DNA of 64,000 nt from Pigmentiphaga litoralis (GCF_014651835.1 NZ_BMXQ01000001.1:620001-684000), one strand, 5' to 3'; positions 53,378 through 62,705 are shown, counted from the stretch's first letter. Made by a program: numbers and translations. Notes: a model not told the origin generated them from the letters alone.

Positions 53378-54376
53378 TCAGGCGGCGCGGCGTTGGGCAG
53401 CGGTCCACGTGTCGGGGTTGACCATGGCCTTTGGCGGGGTGCCGCCCAGCGCGTCGAGCAGGTTGGCAACGGCCAGGTCCATCATGGCGCGGCGGGTTTC
53501 GACCGTGCCGCTGCCGACGTGGGCCTGCAGGACCACGTTCGGGAGGCTGCACAGCGGGCTGTCGGCGGGCAGGGGTTCCTTTTCCATGACGTCGAGCCCC
53601 GCGCCCGCGATCTTGCCTTGCTGCAGATGCGCGATCAGCGCCGCTTCGTCGACCACCGGGCCGCGTGCCGTGTTGATGAGGTAGGCCGTGGGCTTCATCA
53701 GCTCCAGTTCTGCCTTGCCGACGGCGCCGCGGGTTTCCGGCGACAGCGGAATGTGCACGCTGATGACGTCGGACTGGCTGAACAAGGCGTCGCGCTCGAC
53801 ATAGGTCGCCAGGCCTTCGGCTTCGGCGGCCTCGTCGCGGCGACGGTTGTGATAGACAACCTTCATGTCGAAGGCCTTGGCAGTGCGGGCCACCAGCGTG
53901 CCGATGCGGCCCATGCCGAGCAGGCCGAGTGTCTTGCCGGCGATGTCCATGGTCAGCGGCGCGGCGCCCTTGGTCCATGCGCCACTGCGCACGAAGGCGT
54001 CGCCAGCGACCATGCCGCGCGCCAGGCAGATCAGCAGGCCGATGGTCAGGTCCGCCACGGCGCGGTCCAGCACGCCCGGCGTGTTGCAGACAAGGACCTC
54101 GTGCTCGGACGCCATTGGCACGCTGATGTTGTCGAAGCCGACCGCATAGTTGGAAACCACGCGCAGCTTGGGCAGGGCGGCCAGCTGGTCCTTGCCGATC
54201 GATGTCTTGAGGGTGCACAGCACCCCTTCGATCAGGGCACGGTCGGCGGCCGGCACGCCTTCGCTCAAGGACGTGCCGGGCGGCAGGTCGATGATGCGGC
54301 AGGCGGCGGCGACTTTGGCACGCAGGTCGGCCGGCAGGGTGGCGCTGATGACGACGGTAGGTTGGGATGAAGGCAT
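53378..54376 (-). CDS. D-isomer-specific 2-hydroxyacid dehydrogenase
   Basis: This 332-residue NAD(P)H-dependent enzyme has a nucleotide motif GMGRIG (154-159) followed by basic residues HNRRR (176-180), which favours NADP, and catalytic residues R238 (NTARG), E267 (DVMEKEP) and H286 (QAHVGSG). It is of the glyoxylate/hydroxypyruvate reductase group and reduces a 2-oxoacid or oxidises its D-hydroxy form. Start at ATG 54376. It is in the catabolic cluster, 87 bases after the aldehyde dehydrogenase gene. Confidence 0.94.
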   Translation of the reverse strand: MPSSQPTVVISATLPADLRAKVAAACRIIDLPPGTSLSEGVPAADRALIEGVLCTLKTSIGKDQLAALPKLRVVSNYAVGFDNISVPMASEHEVLVCNTPGVLDRAVADLTIGLLICLARGMVAGDAFVRSGAWTKGAAPLTMDIAGKTLGLLGMGRIGTLVARTAKAFDMKVVYHNRRRDEAAEAEGLATYVERDALFSQSDVISVHIPLSPETRGAVGKAELELMKPTAYLINTARGPVVDEAALIAHLQQGKIAGAGLDVMEKEPLPADSPLCSLPNVVLQAHVGSGTVETRRAMMDLAVANLLDALGGTPPKAMVNPDTWTAAQRRAA

Positions 54377-54463
54377 GGTTCCTCGCAATGAATGGGAGTG
54401 AATCGTTGAATCGGGTAACTCGTTGCAGGTGTCAAACAACGAGTTGCGGGCAGGCACTGCGGA

Positions 54464-55894
54464 TCAAGGCGCCGTGTAGGCCGTCTTGACGGTGGTGTAG
54501 AACTCGGCGGCGTAGGTGCCTTGCTCGCGCGAGCCGTAGCTTGACCCCTTGCGGCCGCCAAAGGCTGCGTGGTGGTCGGCGCCGGCCGTCGGGCAATTGA
54601 CGGTGACCAGGCCCACTTGCGCGTGGCGTTTGAAGTGGGTGGCGTGTTTGAGCGAGCCAGTGCAGATGCCGGCCGACAGGCCGTACTCGGTGTCGTTGGC
54701 CACGGCCAGCGCTTCCTCGTAGCTGTCGACGGGAATGACCGCCGCCACGGGCCCGAAGATCTCTTCCCGGCACACACGCATGCTGTTGTCGCAATCGGTG
54801 AGCAGGGCAGGCGAGAAGTAGAAGCCGTCGGTATCCCGGCGCAGCCGCTCGCCGCCCTGGACGAGCGTGGCGCCTTCGTCCCGGCCGATGCGCAGGTAGT
54901 CTTCGTTCTGCTGCAATTGGCGGGCATCGACGACCGGGCCGATGTCCGTGCCCGGCAGCAGGGCATTGTCGGTGCGCAGGCTGGCCATGCGGGCCTTCAT
55001 CGCCGCCACGAACCGGTCATGGATGCCCCGCTGCACGATGAGGCGGCTCGACGCCGTGCAACGTTGCCCGGTCGAAAAGAAGGATCCCTGCACGGCGCAA
55101 TCCACGGCGCGTTCGATGTCGGCATCGTCCAGAATCACGAGCGGGTTCTTGCCGCCCATCTCCATCTGCACCTTGGCCAGACGCCGCATGGCGGCCTCGG
55201 CAATACGTTTGCCGGTGGCGGCCGAGCCGGTAAAGCTGATGGCCGCGACGCGCGGATCATCCAGGATGGCCTGGCCCACCACTGCGCCGCGGCCCATGGT
55301 CAGGTTGAAGACGCCGGGCGGCACGCCACTACGGCTGATGATGTCGGCCAGCGCCCAGGCGCATCCGGGCACAAGATCGGCAGGCTTGAGCACGACCGTG
55401 TTGCCGAAGGCCAGCGCGGGCGCGATCTTCCAGGCCGGGATGGCAAGCGGAAAATTCCAGGGCGTGATCAGCCCGACGACACCGACCGGTTCGCGGGTGA
55501 TGTCGACGTCGACGCCGGGACGCAGCTGCGGCAGCCGATCGCCCCGCAGGCGGACGGCCTCGGCGGCAAAGAAGCGGAAGATGGTGCCGGCGCGCCAGGC
55601 TTCGCCCGTGGCTTCGGCCAGGGTCTTGCCCTCTTCGCGGGCCAGCAGGCGGCCCAGTTCGTCCTTGCGGGCGATTAGTTCAGTGCCGATGGCGTCGAGC
55701 ATGTCGGCGCGCTGCAGCGCCGTCGTGCTTCCCCAGGCAGGCGCTGCCGCCTCGGCAGCGGCAATGGCATCGTCCACCTGCGACAGGGTCGCTTGCGTGT
55801 AGATCCCGACAACGTCGGCGGTGTCCGACGGATTGATGTTGCGGGTGATGCCGTCACCTTCGACCCAGTGTCCGGCAATGTAGTTGGCGTGCAT
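54464..55894 (-). CDS. Aldehyde dehydrogenase (NAD(P)+)
   Basis: This 476-residue ALDH superfamily enzyme has catalytic Cys279 (TGQRCTASS), general base Glu245 (MEMGGKNP), Asn147 (PWNFP) and the cofactor motif FTGSAATGKR. It belongs to the semialdehyde/2,5-dioxovalerate-type group (FFSTGQRCTA is typical of alpha-ketoglutaric semialdehyde and related dehydrogenases). It would oxidise the aldehyde made by the ThDP enzyme or the aminotransferase encoded upstream. The gap to the ThDP enzyme gene is 19 bases. Confidence 0.95.
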   Translation of the reverse strand: MHANYIAGHWVEGDGITRNINPSDTADVVGIYTQATLSQVDDAIAAAEAAAPAWGSTTALQRADMLDAIGTELIARKDELGRLLAREEGKTLAEATGEAWRAGTIFRFFAAEAVRLRGDRLPQLRPGVDVDITREPVGVVGLITPWNFPLAIPAWKIAPALAFGNTVVLKPADLVPGCAWALADIISRSGVPPGVFNLTMGRGAVVGQAILDDPRVAAISFTGSAATGKRIAEAAMRRLAKVQMEMGGKNPLVILDDADIERAVDCAVQGSFFSTGQRCTASSRLIVQRGIHDRFVAAMKARMASLRTDNALLPGTDIGPVVDARQLQQNEDYLRIGRDEGATLVQGGERLRRDTDGFYFSPALLTDCDNSMRVCREEIFGPVAAVIPVDSYEEALAVANDTEYGLSAGICTGSLKHATHFKRHAQVGLVTVNCPTAGADHHAAFGGRKGSSYGSREQGTYAAEFYTTVKTAYTAP

Positions 55895-55913
55895 GGCGAA
55901 TCCGCAAAAGAAG

Positions 55914-57542
55914 TTAAGGAAGGACGACCTCGATCAGCTTCGGGCCGGGCTCGGCCATGGCGCGCCGGAATGATGCGCGCAGTTCCGCGACCGTCCCGAC
56001 GCGGTCCGCCTTGACGCCGAAGCCGCGCGCCAGGTGCACCCAGTCGATGTCGGGCCGCGACAGGTGCAGCAGGTCGGTCACGGCAGGGCTGACCAGCTCG
56101 TAGCCGTTGCGGCGCATTTCATTGAGCAGGATGTTGTAGCGACGGTTGGAGGCGATCAGGATGGTGGCGTCCACGCCTTCGCGCGCCATCGACCACAGGG
56201 TCTGGATCGTGTAGAGCGCGCTGCCGTCCGACTGCAGGCCGATGACCTTGCGGTCGGGCGCCGCGATGGCTGCGCCAAAGGCCGCCGGAATGCCCTGGCC
56301 GATGGCGCCACCTGTGAGGACGATGGTCGAATGGCGCTGCGCTTCGGCTGCGATGGCGTTGAACGGAAAGGCCAGTGTCTGCCCTTCGGCCGACACGATG
56401 GCGTTGGCGGGCAGGTTGGCCGCCACTACGCGCGCCGCCGATTCAGCGGTCAGGGTGTTGTCGCGATCGTGGTCTTGCGCCGGGGCGGGCGCCTGCAGGG
56501 ATTGCACGGGCAGACGCAAGGTGTCGGCCAGTGCGCGCAGCACGCCGTGCGCGCCTTCGCTGCCGCCGCACAGGGGCACGGTGCGGCCGGGGTCGCCCAG
56601 AAAGCTGGGATAGCCGGGCGCACCGAAAAACGCGACCGGACGTTTGGCGCCGATCAGTGCGACGCAGTCAAAGCCAAGCAGGTACGGGTGCGCCTGTTCG
56701 GCCGACGGGTTGAAGCGCCGGATGGCCGGCAGCCCGCCGCCATGTTCGCTGCGCGCGGGAAAGGTCTCGCCCACGATCTCGACATGGCTCAGGGAACGCA
56801 AGCGCAGGGCTTCGATCAACGCGGCTTCGTGCAAGGCATCGGCGCCCAGCAGCAACAGGGTGCGTTTGCCCGCAGCGATGCCGGCTGCGACGCGGTCGAT
56901 CGCGGCGCCATCCATCGGCGTGTCGATCGGCTTGGCGACGGCGGCGTGCAAAGGGGCATCCATGGCGGCGGCCTGCAGGTCCATTGGCAGGATCAGGCTG
57001 TGGATGCCGCCGCCGGGCGCCACGACGTTGTCGAGCGACTGACGTGTCACGGACGCCAGGGACGCGACCGAGTCCGCACGATAGACGCCCGCGGACACAG
57101 GCCGCGCCAGCGACTCGATGTCGCTGTTCAGTGGCGGGTCGGCCTCGATGTGCCACGACATGTGTTCGCCGATGACGTTGTAGATGGCGGACCCCGCACG
57201 CCGTGCGTTGTGCAGGTTGGCGATGGCATTGGCAAATCCGGGGCCCAGATGGGTCAGCGTCATGGCCGGCTTGCCGCTGATGCGGTAGTAGCCATCGGCC
57301 GCGCCGGAACAGACGCCTTCGAACAGGGTCAGGATCGGCCGCACTTCGGGCACCGCGTCCATCCCTGCAACGAAGGGCAGTTCGGTCGTGCCTGGGTTGG
57401 CAAAGCACACGGTCAGGCCGGATGCCGCGGCGCTGCGCAGCATCCAGTGCGAGCCGGTTTGTGCGCCGGGCGGGGTGCCTGCCTGTGTGCCGGCCTGGCC
57501 GCTGGCCTGGGATGGAACCGTTGAAGCAGCAGGGGTCGTCAT
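55914..57542 (-). CDS. Thiamine diphosphate-dependent enzyme (acetolactate synthase-like)
   Basis: This 542-residue protein has the three-domain ThDP fold. PYR domain: GLTVCFANPGTTELPFVAGMD, with the activating Glu75 in LFEGVCSGAADGYY. A central domain follows. PP domain: metal/ThDP motif SDGSALYTIQTLWSM then SNRRYNIL (the usual GDG is SDG). It is commonly annotated as acetolactate synthase large subunit, but no regulatory subunit or flavin partner is present; a 2-oxoacid decarboxylase or carboligase within the cluster is likelier. The first 32 residues are an Ala/Gly/Thr/Gln-rich extension of unusual composition. The start codon overlaps the aminotransferase stop by four bases. Confidence 0.9.
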   Translation of the reverse strand: MTTPAASTVPSQASGQAGTQAGTPPGAQTGSHWMLRSAAASGLTVCFANPGTTELPFVAGMDAVPEVRPILTLFEGVCSGAADGYYRISGKPAMTLTHLGPGFANAIANLHNARRAGSAIYNVIGEHMSWHIEADPPLNSDIESLARPVSAGVYRADSVASLASVTRQSLDNVVAPGGGIHSLILPMDLQAAAMDAPLHAAVAKPIDTPMDGAAIDRVAAGIAAGKRTLLLLGADALHEAALIEALRLRSLSHVEIVGETFPARSEHGGGLPAIRRFNPSAEQAHPYLLGFDCVALIGAKRPVAFFGAPGYPSFLGDPGRTVPLCGGSEGAHGVLRALADTLRLPVQSLQAPAPAQDHDRDNTLTAESAARVVAANLPANAIVSAEGQTLAFPFNAIAAEAQRHSTIVLTGGAIGQGIPAAFGAAIAAPDRKVIGLQSDGSALYTIQTLWSMAREGVDATILIASNRRYNILLNEMRRNGYELVSPAVTDLLHLSRPDIDWVHLARGFGVKADRVGTVAELRASFRRAMAEPGPKLIEVVLP

Positions 57543-58822
57543 GCGGTGTGCTCCCGGCGCAGCACGTTGGCCAGCGCGGTATCGAGGATGTCGAGCGCTT
57601 CGTTGAAGATGCCGACCGGCGTGTTGAGCGGGAACAGGAAGCGGATGGCATTGCCATAGCTGCCGCAGGTCAGCAGGATCAGGCCGGCTTCAAGTGCTTC
57701 CATGCGCAACGCCTGCGCCATGGCGGCAGACGGCTTGCCCTGCTCGTCGCTGAATTCCATGGCGATCATGGGGCCCAGGCCGCGCACGTCGGTGATCTCC
57801 GGATGACGTTCCTGAGCGCGCGCGAGGCGCTGGCGCAGGGTGCGGGCCAGTTGATTGCCGTGCTCCAGCAGGGCTTCCTTCTCGAATACATCCAGGACGG
57901 CATGGGCCGCCGCAATGGCCAGCGGGGCGCCGGCATAGGTGCTGCCGAGGCCGCCGGGTGCGGGGGCGTCCATGACGGAGGCGCGGCCGACCACGCCCGA
58001 CAGGGGCATGCCACCGGCCAGGCTCTTGGCCACCGTGGTGATATCGGCGGCGACGCCGAAGTGTTCCATCGCGAACATGGTGCCGGTACGGCCGACGCCG
58101 CACTGGATTTCGTCGGCGATCAGGAGGATGCCGTGGGCATTGCACAGCGCGCGCAACTGGCGCATCAGGCTGACGGGCGCGGGATAGAAGCCGCCTTCGC
58201 CCTGCACGGGTTCGATGATGATGGCGGCCACCCGTGATGCTTCGACGTCGTATCGGAACAGGTCGTGGATGGCGGCCATCGTGTCCGCCACTGCTGCATC
58301 GGTCCCTGCGGTGGGGAAGGGCGCGCGATACACATCGCCCGGCAGCGAGCCAAAGCCGATCTTGTACGGTGCGACCTTGCCGGTCAGCGCCAGGCCCATC
58401 ATCGTGCGGCCGTGAAATGCGCCGTTGAAACTGATGACGGCGGGCCGGCCGGTGGCGGCGCGCGCGATCTTTATCGCATTTTCGACGGCCTCGACTCCGG
58501 TCGTGAAGAACACCGTCTTTTTGGGAAAATCGCCGGGAACCATCGCGTTCAGGCGTTCGGCCAGGGTGATGTATTCCTTGTAGGGGAGCACCTGGTAGCA
58601 GCTGTGCATGAAGCGGCGCGCCTGATCGACCACCGCGGCTTCGACACGCGGATGCCGGTGGCCGACGTTCAGCACGCCGATGCCGCCCGCAAAATCTATG
58701 TAGCGCTTGCCGTTTTCATCAAACAGCTCCGTACCCTGCGCATGGGACGCATACACGTCGGTTGCGATTCCCACACCGCGCGGGCATGCCGCGTCTTTCC
58801 TTTCATTCCAAGCCACGCTCAC
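57539..58822 (-). CDS. Class III aminotransferase (4-aminobutyrate type)
   Basis: This 427-residue PLP enzyme of the GabT/ornithine-transaminase group has YIDFAGGIGVLNVGHRHP, FFTTGVEAVENAIKIARA, FNGAFHGRTMMGLALTG, LIADEIQCGVGRTG (Asp binding the PLP nitrogen) and the Schiff-base Lys in TTVAKSLAGG (about 267). It moves an amino group from an omega- or beta-amino compound to a 2-oxoacid, giving an aldehyde or ketone. The 105 bases before its start contain a tandem repeat array. Its stop overlaps the ThDP enzyme start (ATGA). Confidence 0.95.
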   Translation of the reverse strand: MSVAWNERKDAACPRGVGIATDVYASHAQGTELFDENGKRYIDFAGGIGVLNVGHRHPRVEAAVVDQARRFMHSCYQVLPYKEYITLAERLNAMVPGDFPKKTVFFTTGVEAVENAIKIARAATGRPAVISFNGAFHGRTMMGLALTGKVAPYKIGFGSLPGDVYRAPFPTAGTDAAVADTMAAIHDLFRYDVEASRVAAIIIEPVQGEGGFYPAPVSLMRQLRALCNAHGILLIADEIQCGVGRTGTMFAMEHFGVAADITTVAKSLAGGMPLSGVVGRASVMDAPAPGGLGSTYAGAPLAIAAAHAVLDVFEKEALLEHGNQLARTLRQRLARAQERHPEITDVRGLGPMIAMEFSDEQGKPSAAMAQALRMEALEAGLILLTCGSYGNAIRFLFPLNTPVGIFNEALDILDTALANVLRREHTA

Positions 58823-58860
58823 GACCTTCTCCCGATAATCGTATTGACGTACATGTCGTA

Positions 58861-58920
58861 CTGGCCAATGTCCTGCTGGCCGATGTGTTGCTGGCCGATG
58901 TATTGCAGGCCGATATCTGC
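58861..58920. repeat. Tandem 15-bp repeats, four copies
   Basis: Units begin at 58861, 58876, 58891 and 58906, each a version of CTGGCCGATGTNNTG; the second and third differ at one or two bases and the last is more diverged. The array lies in the intergenic leader of the aminotransferase gene, downstream of the ferredoxin gene. It may act as a spaced binding site or vary in length by slippage. Confidence 0.75.
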
Positions 58921-58927
58921 CGATGTC

Positions 58928-59254
58928 CTACAAACCAAGCTGTTCCGACGGGACGCGCACCACGATGCCGTCCAGGCTGTCATCCATCACGATCTGGCAA
59001 GCCAGGCGGCTGCCTTCCGTGCGCTCGGGCACGATGCCGAGGAGGGCGCTCTCCGAAGCATCGGCCGGCTTGAGCCGCGCGAGCCATGCGCCATCGACCT
59101 GCACATGGCAGGTGCCGCAGATCGCGCCGCCGCCGCATTCGGCGTCGATGCCGCCGATCTCGTCGCGGCGCGCCCCTTCCATCAGGGTCCAGCCTTCGGG
59201 AATGTCGACCGTCTCGCGCTCGCCATCGGGTTGTTCGAAAATCGCACTAGGCAT
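58928..59254 (-). CDS. [2Fe-2S] ferredoxin of the Rieske oxygenase
   Basis: This 108-residue plant/adrenodoxin-type ferredoxin has cluster ligands in ECGGGAICGTCHVQV (C-x5-C-x2-C) and a fourth Cys in RLACQIVM. It carries electrons from the reductase encoded just upstream to the oxygenase. The start ATG at 59254 overlaps the reductase stop by eight bases. It uses a 2Fe-2S ferredoxin of adrenodoxin type rather than a Rieske-type one, which would make this a class IIB-unlike arrangement. Confidence 0.93.
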   Translation of the reverse strand: MPSAIFEQPDGERETVDIPEGWTLMEGARRDEIGGIDAECGGGAICGTCHVQVDGAWLARLKPADASESALLGIVPERTEGSRLACQIVMDDSLDGIVVRVPSEQLGL

Positions 59255-60452
59255 GCTGGGGCTCCGTGGACAAGGTGGTGCACGCCGGCGTCTCCATGGA
59301 TATCGGCGCGGCAATCATTCGGGTTTTCTGAACGAAGTCGACCGGGCTGTCGACCGCTTCGACGGCGCGCAGCGCACCCTGCTGGAACCGTTCGACCACC
59401 CAGCCGCGGTCGGTATGGGTGACGTGATCGTCGATGGGCGCATCGAGCAGCACGAGGCCCGCCATCTGCAGGCGCTTGCCGCATTGCTCGGACCAGAAGG
59501 TGGGCGGACGCACGGCCGCAACAGGTTTGCCTGCCAGTTGCGCGGCGACGGTGCGCGCCTGGAACAAGGCGTTCTGCACGCTTTCGATCCGGCAGCGGCG
59601 CTGGCCGTGGTGGCTATGGGCATTGGCGCAATCGCCGATCGCAAACAGGCCGGATGCCGAGGTCTGGCACAGGGCGTCGACTTCGATGCCATCGTGGCAA
59701 CGAATGCCGGCGGCCTCGGCCAGTTCGGTATTGGGTACCGCGCCAATCGACACGAGCAGCAGGTCGGCTTCGTGCTCCGCGCCATCGGCCAGGGTGATCC
59801 GCCAATCCCCAGGCCCGCCTTCGCAGCGCGCCACCGCGACACCGGTAAACAGGGCAACGCCCGCGTCGCGATGCAACGCGGCAAAACGCGCTTCGGTATA
59901 CGGCGAGACCTTGCCACCCATCAGCCGGCCGTTTTCCAGCACGGTGACATGCAAGCCCAGCTTGGCGGCCGTCGATGCGATTTCCAGTCCCAGATAGCCG
60001 GCGCCGATGACGACGAGTCGTTGACCAGGCACCAGTTCGGGCTTGAGCCGCAGGGCATCGTCCAGTGTGCGGATCGCGTGGACCTGCATGGCGTCCATGC
60101 CAGGCAACAACCGGGCACGGCCACCCGTGGCAAGAATGCAGTCGCTGTAGTGCAGTGCTTCGCCGCCGGCCAGGTGCACGGTGCGTGATGCCGTATCGAG
60201 CCGCGCGACACGCTCGCCACGCCGAAGCGTGATGCGGGCCTTGTCGAAGGCCGCCATCGGCTTGAGTTGAACGCGCTCAATATCGAGCGCGTCCGACAAC
60301 ATGGCCTTGGACAGCGGCGGGCGCTCGTAAGGCAAATGAGGTTCGTCGCCGATCAGGAGGATGTCCTGCGGTACGCCGGCCTGGCGCAGCGCAAACGCGC
60401 ATTCGACACCGGCATGGCCGGCTCCGATCACGATGACTGGCAAGGGATTCAT
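59247..60452 (-). CDS. FAD-dependent ferredoxin reductase
   Basis: This 401-residue reductase is of the putidaredoxin/BphA4 group, with FAD motif VIVIGAGHAGVECAFALR at the start, LPYERPPLSK, ILATGGRAR, NAD(P) motif VVIGAGYLGLEIA and a second FAD block LFAIGDCAN. The C-terminal domain contains QSVQNALFQARTVA. It passes electrons from NADH to the ferredoxin encoded next. Start at ATG 60452 with GGAG six bases upstream; a GTG at 60458 is a poor alternative. The 188 bases before it (60453-60640) hold no gene. Confidence 0.95.
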   Translation of the reverse strand: MNPLPVIVIGAGHAGVECAFALRQAGVPQDILLIGDEPHLPYERPPLSKAMLSDALDIERVQLKPMAAFDKARITLRRGERVARLDTASRTVHLAGGEALHYSDCILATGGRARLLPGMDAMQVHAIRTLDDALRLKPELVPGQRLVVIGAGYLGLEIASTAAKLGLHVTVLENGRLMGGKVSPYTEARFAALHRDAGVALFTGVAVARCEGGPGDWRITLADGAEHEADLLLVSIGAVPNTELAEAAGIRCHDGIEVDALCQTSASGLFAIGDCANAHSHHGQRRCRIESVQNALFQARTVAAQLAGKPVAAVRPPTFWSEQCGKRLQMAGLVLLDAPIDDHVTHTDRGWVVERFQQGALRAVEAVDSPVDFVQKTRMIAAPISMETPACTTLSTEPQHA

Positions 60453-60640
60453 GGGCACTCCACAAAAGACGGAAAACTTTACGGCGGCATGACAGGTGGC
60501 GGCGGGACCTGACGGCCACAGGGCCTGCGACCGCGCCCAGGTACGGACGCGCGCCGTCCCCGCCCGCGTGACATGGCGCAGGAGACGTCATGCCTTGGAA
60601 ACAGCGGACCTGCAGCCCGAATGCGTGGTGGACGCGGCGC

Positions 60641-61189
60641 CTAGAAAAAGACCGTCAGCGCCTTGCCGAGCAGCACCGTCTGATCCAGGTAGATCTCGCG
60701 GCGCCGGACCTGCAGCCCGTTGTCGGTGCGCCGCAGGGTGTCGACACGCTTGCCGACGAACCATGCGACTTCGCCTTCCAGCCGGTTCTGATAGACGATG
60801 AAGCGGCACTTGCTGCGCACCTCATTGGCTGCCAGCGTCTGGCCTTCCGGTGCGCCAAGCAGGCGCACGTTGGTGATCAGGTGCGACGTCCGCGAGGCCG
60901 GCTCTTCGGCCCAATGGATGCCGGTGTTGATCTGCGCGACACGCTGGCGCAGCGTCTCGATGCCTTCGTCGAACCACGCGACGTCAAGCCCTTCGCGGGT
61001 GTATTCCTGTTCGCGGGCATCGCGCCGTACGTTGCGCACGACGGGCATCCAGTAGCGGATGTCTTCAGCAAGCAAGGTCAGCCATTCGTCGTAACGGCGT
61101 TCGTCCAGCAGGTCGGCTTCGCGATAGAAGAACTGTTCGATTTCCTGCTGTACCGAGGCCGGTTCGATGTCCAGATAGGTCTGTGTCAT
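60641..61189 (-). CDS. Ring-hydroxylating oxygenase, beta subunit
   Basis: This 182-residue small subunit of a Rieske oxygenase has the expected start (QQEIEQFFYREADLLDERRYDEWLTLLAEDIRYWMPVVR), a middle with SRTSHLITNVRLLG, and a closing RREIYLDQTVLLGKALTVFF. It lies nine bases after the alpha-subunit gene. It differs clearly from the beta subunit at 23212, so the two oxygenases are not a recent duplication. Confidence 0.94.
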   Translation of the reverse strand: MTQTYLDIEPASVQQEIEQFFYREADLLDERRYDEWLTLLAEDIRYWMPVVRNVRRDAREQEYTREGLDVAWFDEGIETLRQRVAQINTGIHWAEEPASRTSHLITNVRLLGAPEGQTLAANEVRSKCRFIVYQNRLEGEVAWFVGKRVDTLRRTDNGLQVRRREIYLDQTVLLGKALTVFF

Positions 61190-61198
61190 GTCTCGTCC

Positions 61199-62539
61199 TC
61201 AGTCGTTCGCGCCGGCCATCAGGTCGGTCCACGATGTGCCCGCCATGAAGGCAGCCCAGCGCACGTAATAGTTGCGATTGGTCTCTTCTGTGAATTCGCC
61301 GGTGGTGACGGCGCCCTTCAGCCCCGGAACCGGCTGCTCGTGGCCCATGCCCATCTGGTAGTTGTAGGCCAGGGTGCGGGCGATGGTGCCAGTGCTGGAT
61401 TCGGTGGCATAGCACCAGTTTTCCATGTCGTCCGACTCGGTCATGCCGCCCGGGCCCGAGTACCGCAGGTAGTAGGCGCGCGCGGCTTCCTTCACGGCAG
61501 CAGGCGCATCCTTGTCGACCAGGTAGATGCGCCACATTTCGGTTTCGGTCGCGCTGATCGGATGGAAGACGGCGATGGTGCGCGGCTGGCGGCCATGGAT
61601 CGCCATGTTCGGGAAGATGGTGCCCACGCTGTGCAGCACGCGCATTTTTCCGCCCAGGCGTTGTTCGCGGTCTTCATAGACCTGGCGGTAATAGGCTTCG
61701 ACTTCCGGATACTTGCCGTACAGGGGCGCGTAGGGATTTTCTTCGGTGTACGGCGCGCGGCCGACCAGGCCATGCCCCAGGTTCTTGAACGAAATCGACA
61801 CGCGGTTGGGGGTCGGATCGCGGCGGCCCTTGCCACCCGGGCCGATGCCCACGATATCGACCGAGCGATGGCTGATGTCGTGATACAGGTCGGCGTTGAA
61901 GTTTTCGGCGGCGGTTTTCCAGTTGCACGGAATGCGCCACTTTTGCACGCCACCAATCATTTCCGATCCACCTTCGCGGCCGTCGCGATGGTCCAGGGCG
62001 AAGTCCAGATACAGCCTCATGTCGCCCAGGTAGTCCTCGAACGAGGGGGCGTCGGCGTCCCATGTGGCCCAGATTGAGCCTTTGTAGTTCACCACCTTGG
62101 CGACGGTTTTCAGGCCCCAGGCCTGCTTGTCGAGTTCGGAAAAGTAGTGCGTCTTGTAGCCCGGCACGCCAACCAGTTCCCCTGCTTTTTCGACCAGGCG
62201 GCCGTCGGTGGAGTAGCTCCAGCCGTGATAGGGACAGGTGAACGTGCGGTTGTTGCCGTGGTCATAGCGGCACAGTTTCATGCCGCGATGCAGGCAGCTA
62301 TTGAGCAGCACCTGGATCTCGCCCTGGCGGTCGCGGGTCAGGATGACGGAGTCGGTGCCCATGCGGCTGACGAAGTAATCGTCGGGATTCGGGACCATGC
62401 TTTCATGGCCGACGAAGAGCCAGGCACGACTGAAAATCTGCTCCATCTCCTGCGTAAAAATGGTGTCGTTGACGTAGACCTCGCGGCTGACAGTGCCGGT
62501 TTCGCCGTCGACGAGGTTGCGTAGGGACGCCTGGCTCAT
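61199..62539 (-). CDS. Rieske ring-hydroxylating oxygenase, alpha subunit
   Basis: This 446-residue catalytic subunit has Rieske ligands C82, H84, C102 and H105 (SCLHRGMKLC, TCPYHGWSY). In the mononuclear iron site, D217, H220 and H224 lie in NFNADLYHDISHRS. The two His are separated by three residues instead of the usual four, a variant seen in some aromatic-acid oxygenase alpha subunits. It is the first gene of the cluster, followed by beta, reductase and ferredoxin genes, so a complete three-component enzyme is encoded. GGAGA lies about eight bases before the ATG. The substrate is unknown. Confidence 0.95.
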   Translation of the reverse strand: MSQASLRNLVDGETGTVSREVYVNDTIFTQEMEQIFSRAWLFVGHESMVPNPDDYFVSRMGTDSVILTRDRQGEIQVLLNSCLHRGMKLCRYDHGNNRTFTCPYHGWSYSTDGRLVEKAGELVGVPGYKTHYFSELDKQAWGLKTVAKVVNYKGSIWATWDADAPSFEDYLGDMRLYLDFALDHRDGREGGSEMIGGVQKWRIPCNWKTAAENFNADLYHDISHRSVDIVGIGPGGKGRRDPTPNRVSISFKNLGHGLVGRAPYTEENPYAPLYGKYPEVEAYYRQVYEDREQRLGGKMRVLHSVGTIFPNMAIHGRQPRTIAVFHPISATETEMWRIYLVDKDAPAAVKEAARAYYLRYSGPGGMTESDDMENWCYATESSTGTIARTLAYNYQMGMGHEQPVPGLKGAVTTGEFTEETNRNYYVRWAAFMAGTSWTDLMAGAND

Positions 62540-62705
62540 GCTCTTTCTCCGTGGTATCCGACGGATGACGATGCGACCGTCATCGTTCTGTCGTACTGGA
62601 GGCTAAGGTAGGCCGGGTGCCTGGCACTGTCTACGCATCGCCCGCCATACCCTCTATGGCTGGCGCGAATGACCGGGCGAAAACCGCGCTGCAGCGCGGT
62701 CTGGT

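Noticed and set aside
58861-58920. CRISPR array
   Set aside because: The units are adjacent 15-bp tandem repeats with no unique spacers, and no cas genes are in the window.
59247-60452. Dedicated reductase for the first Rieske oxygenase (21837-23751)
   Set aside because: It overlaps the ferredoxin gene and lies within the second oxygenase cluster, so it belongs there first. Sharing is kept only as a hypothesis.
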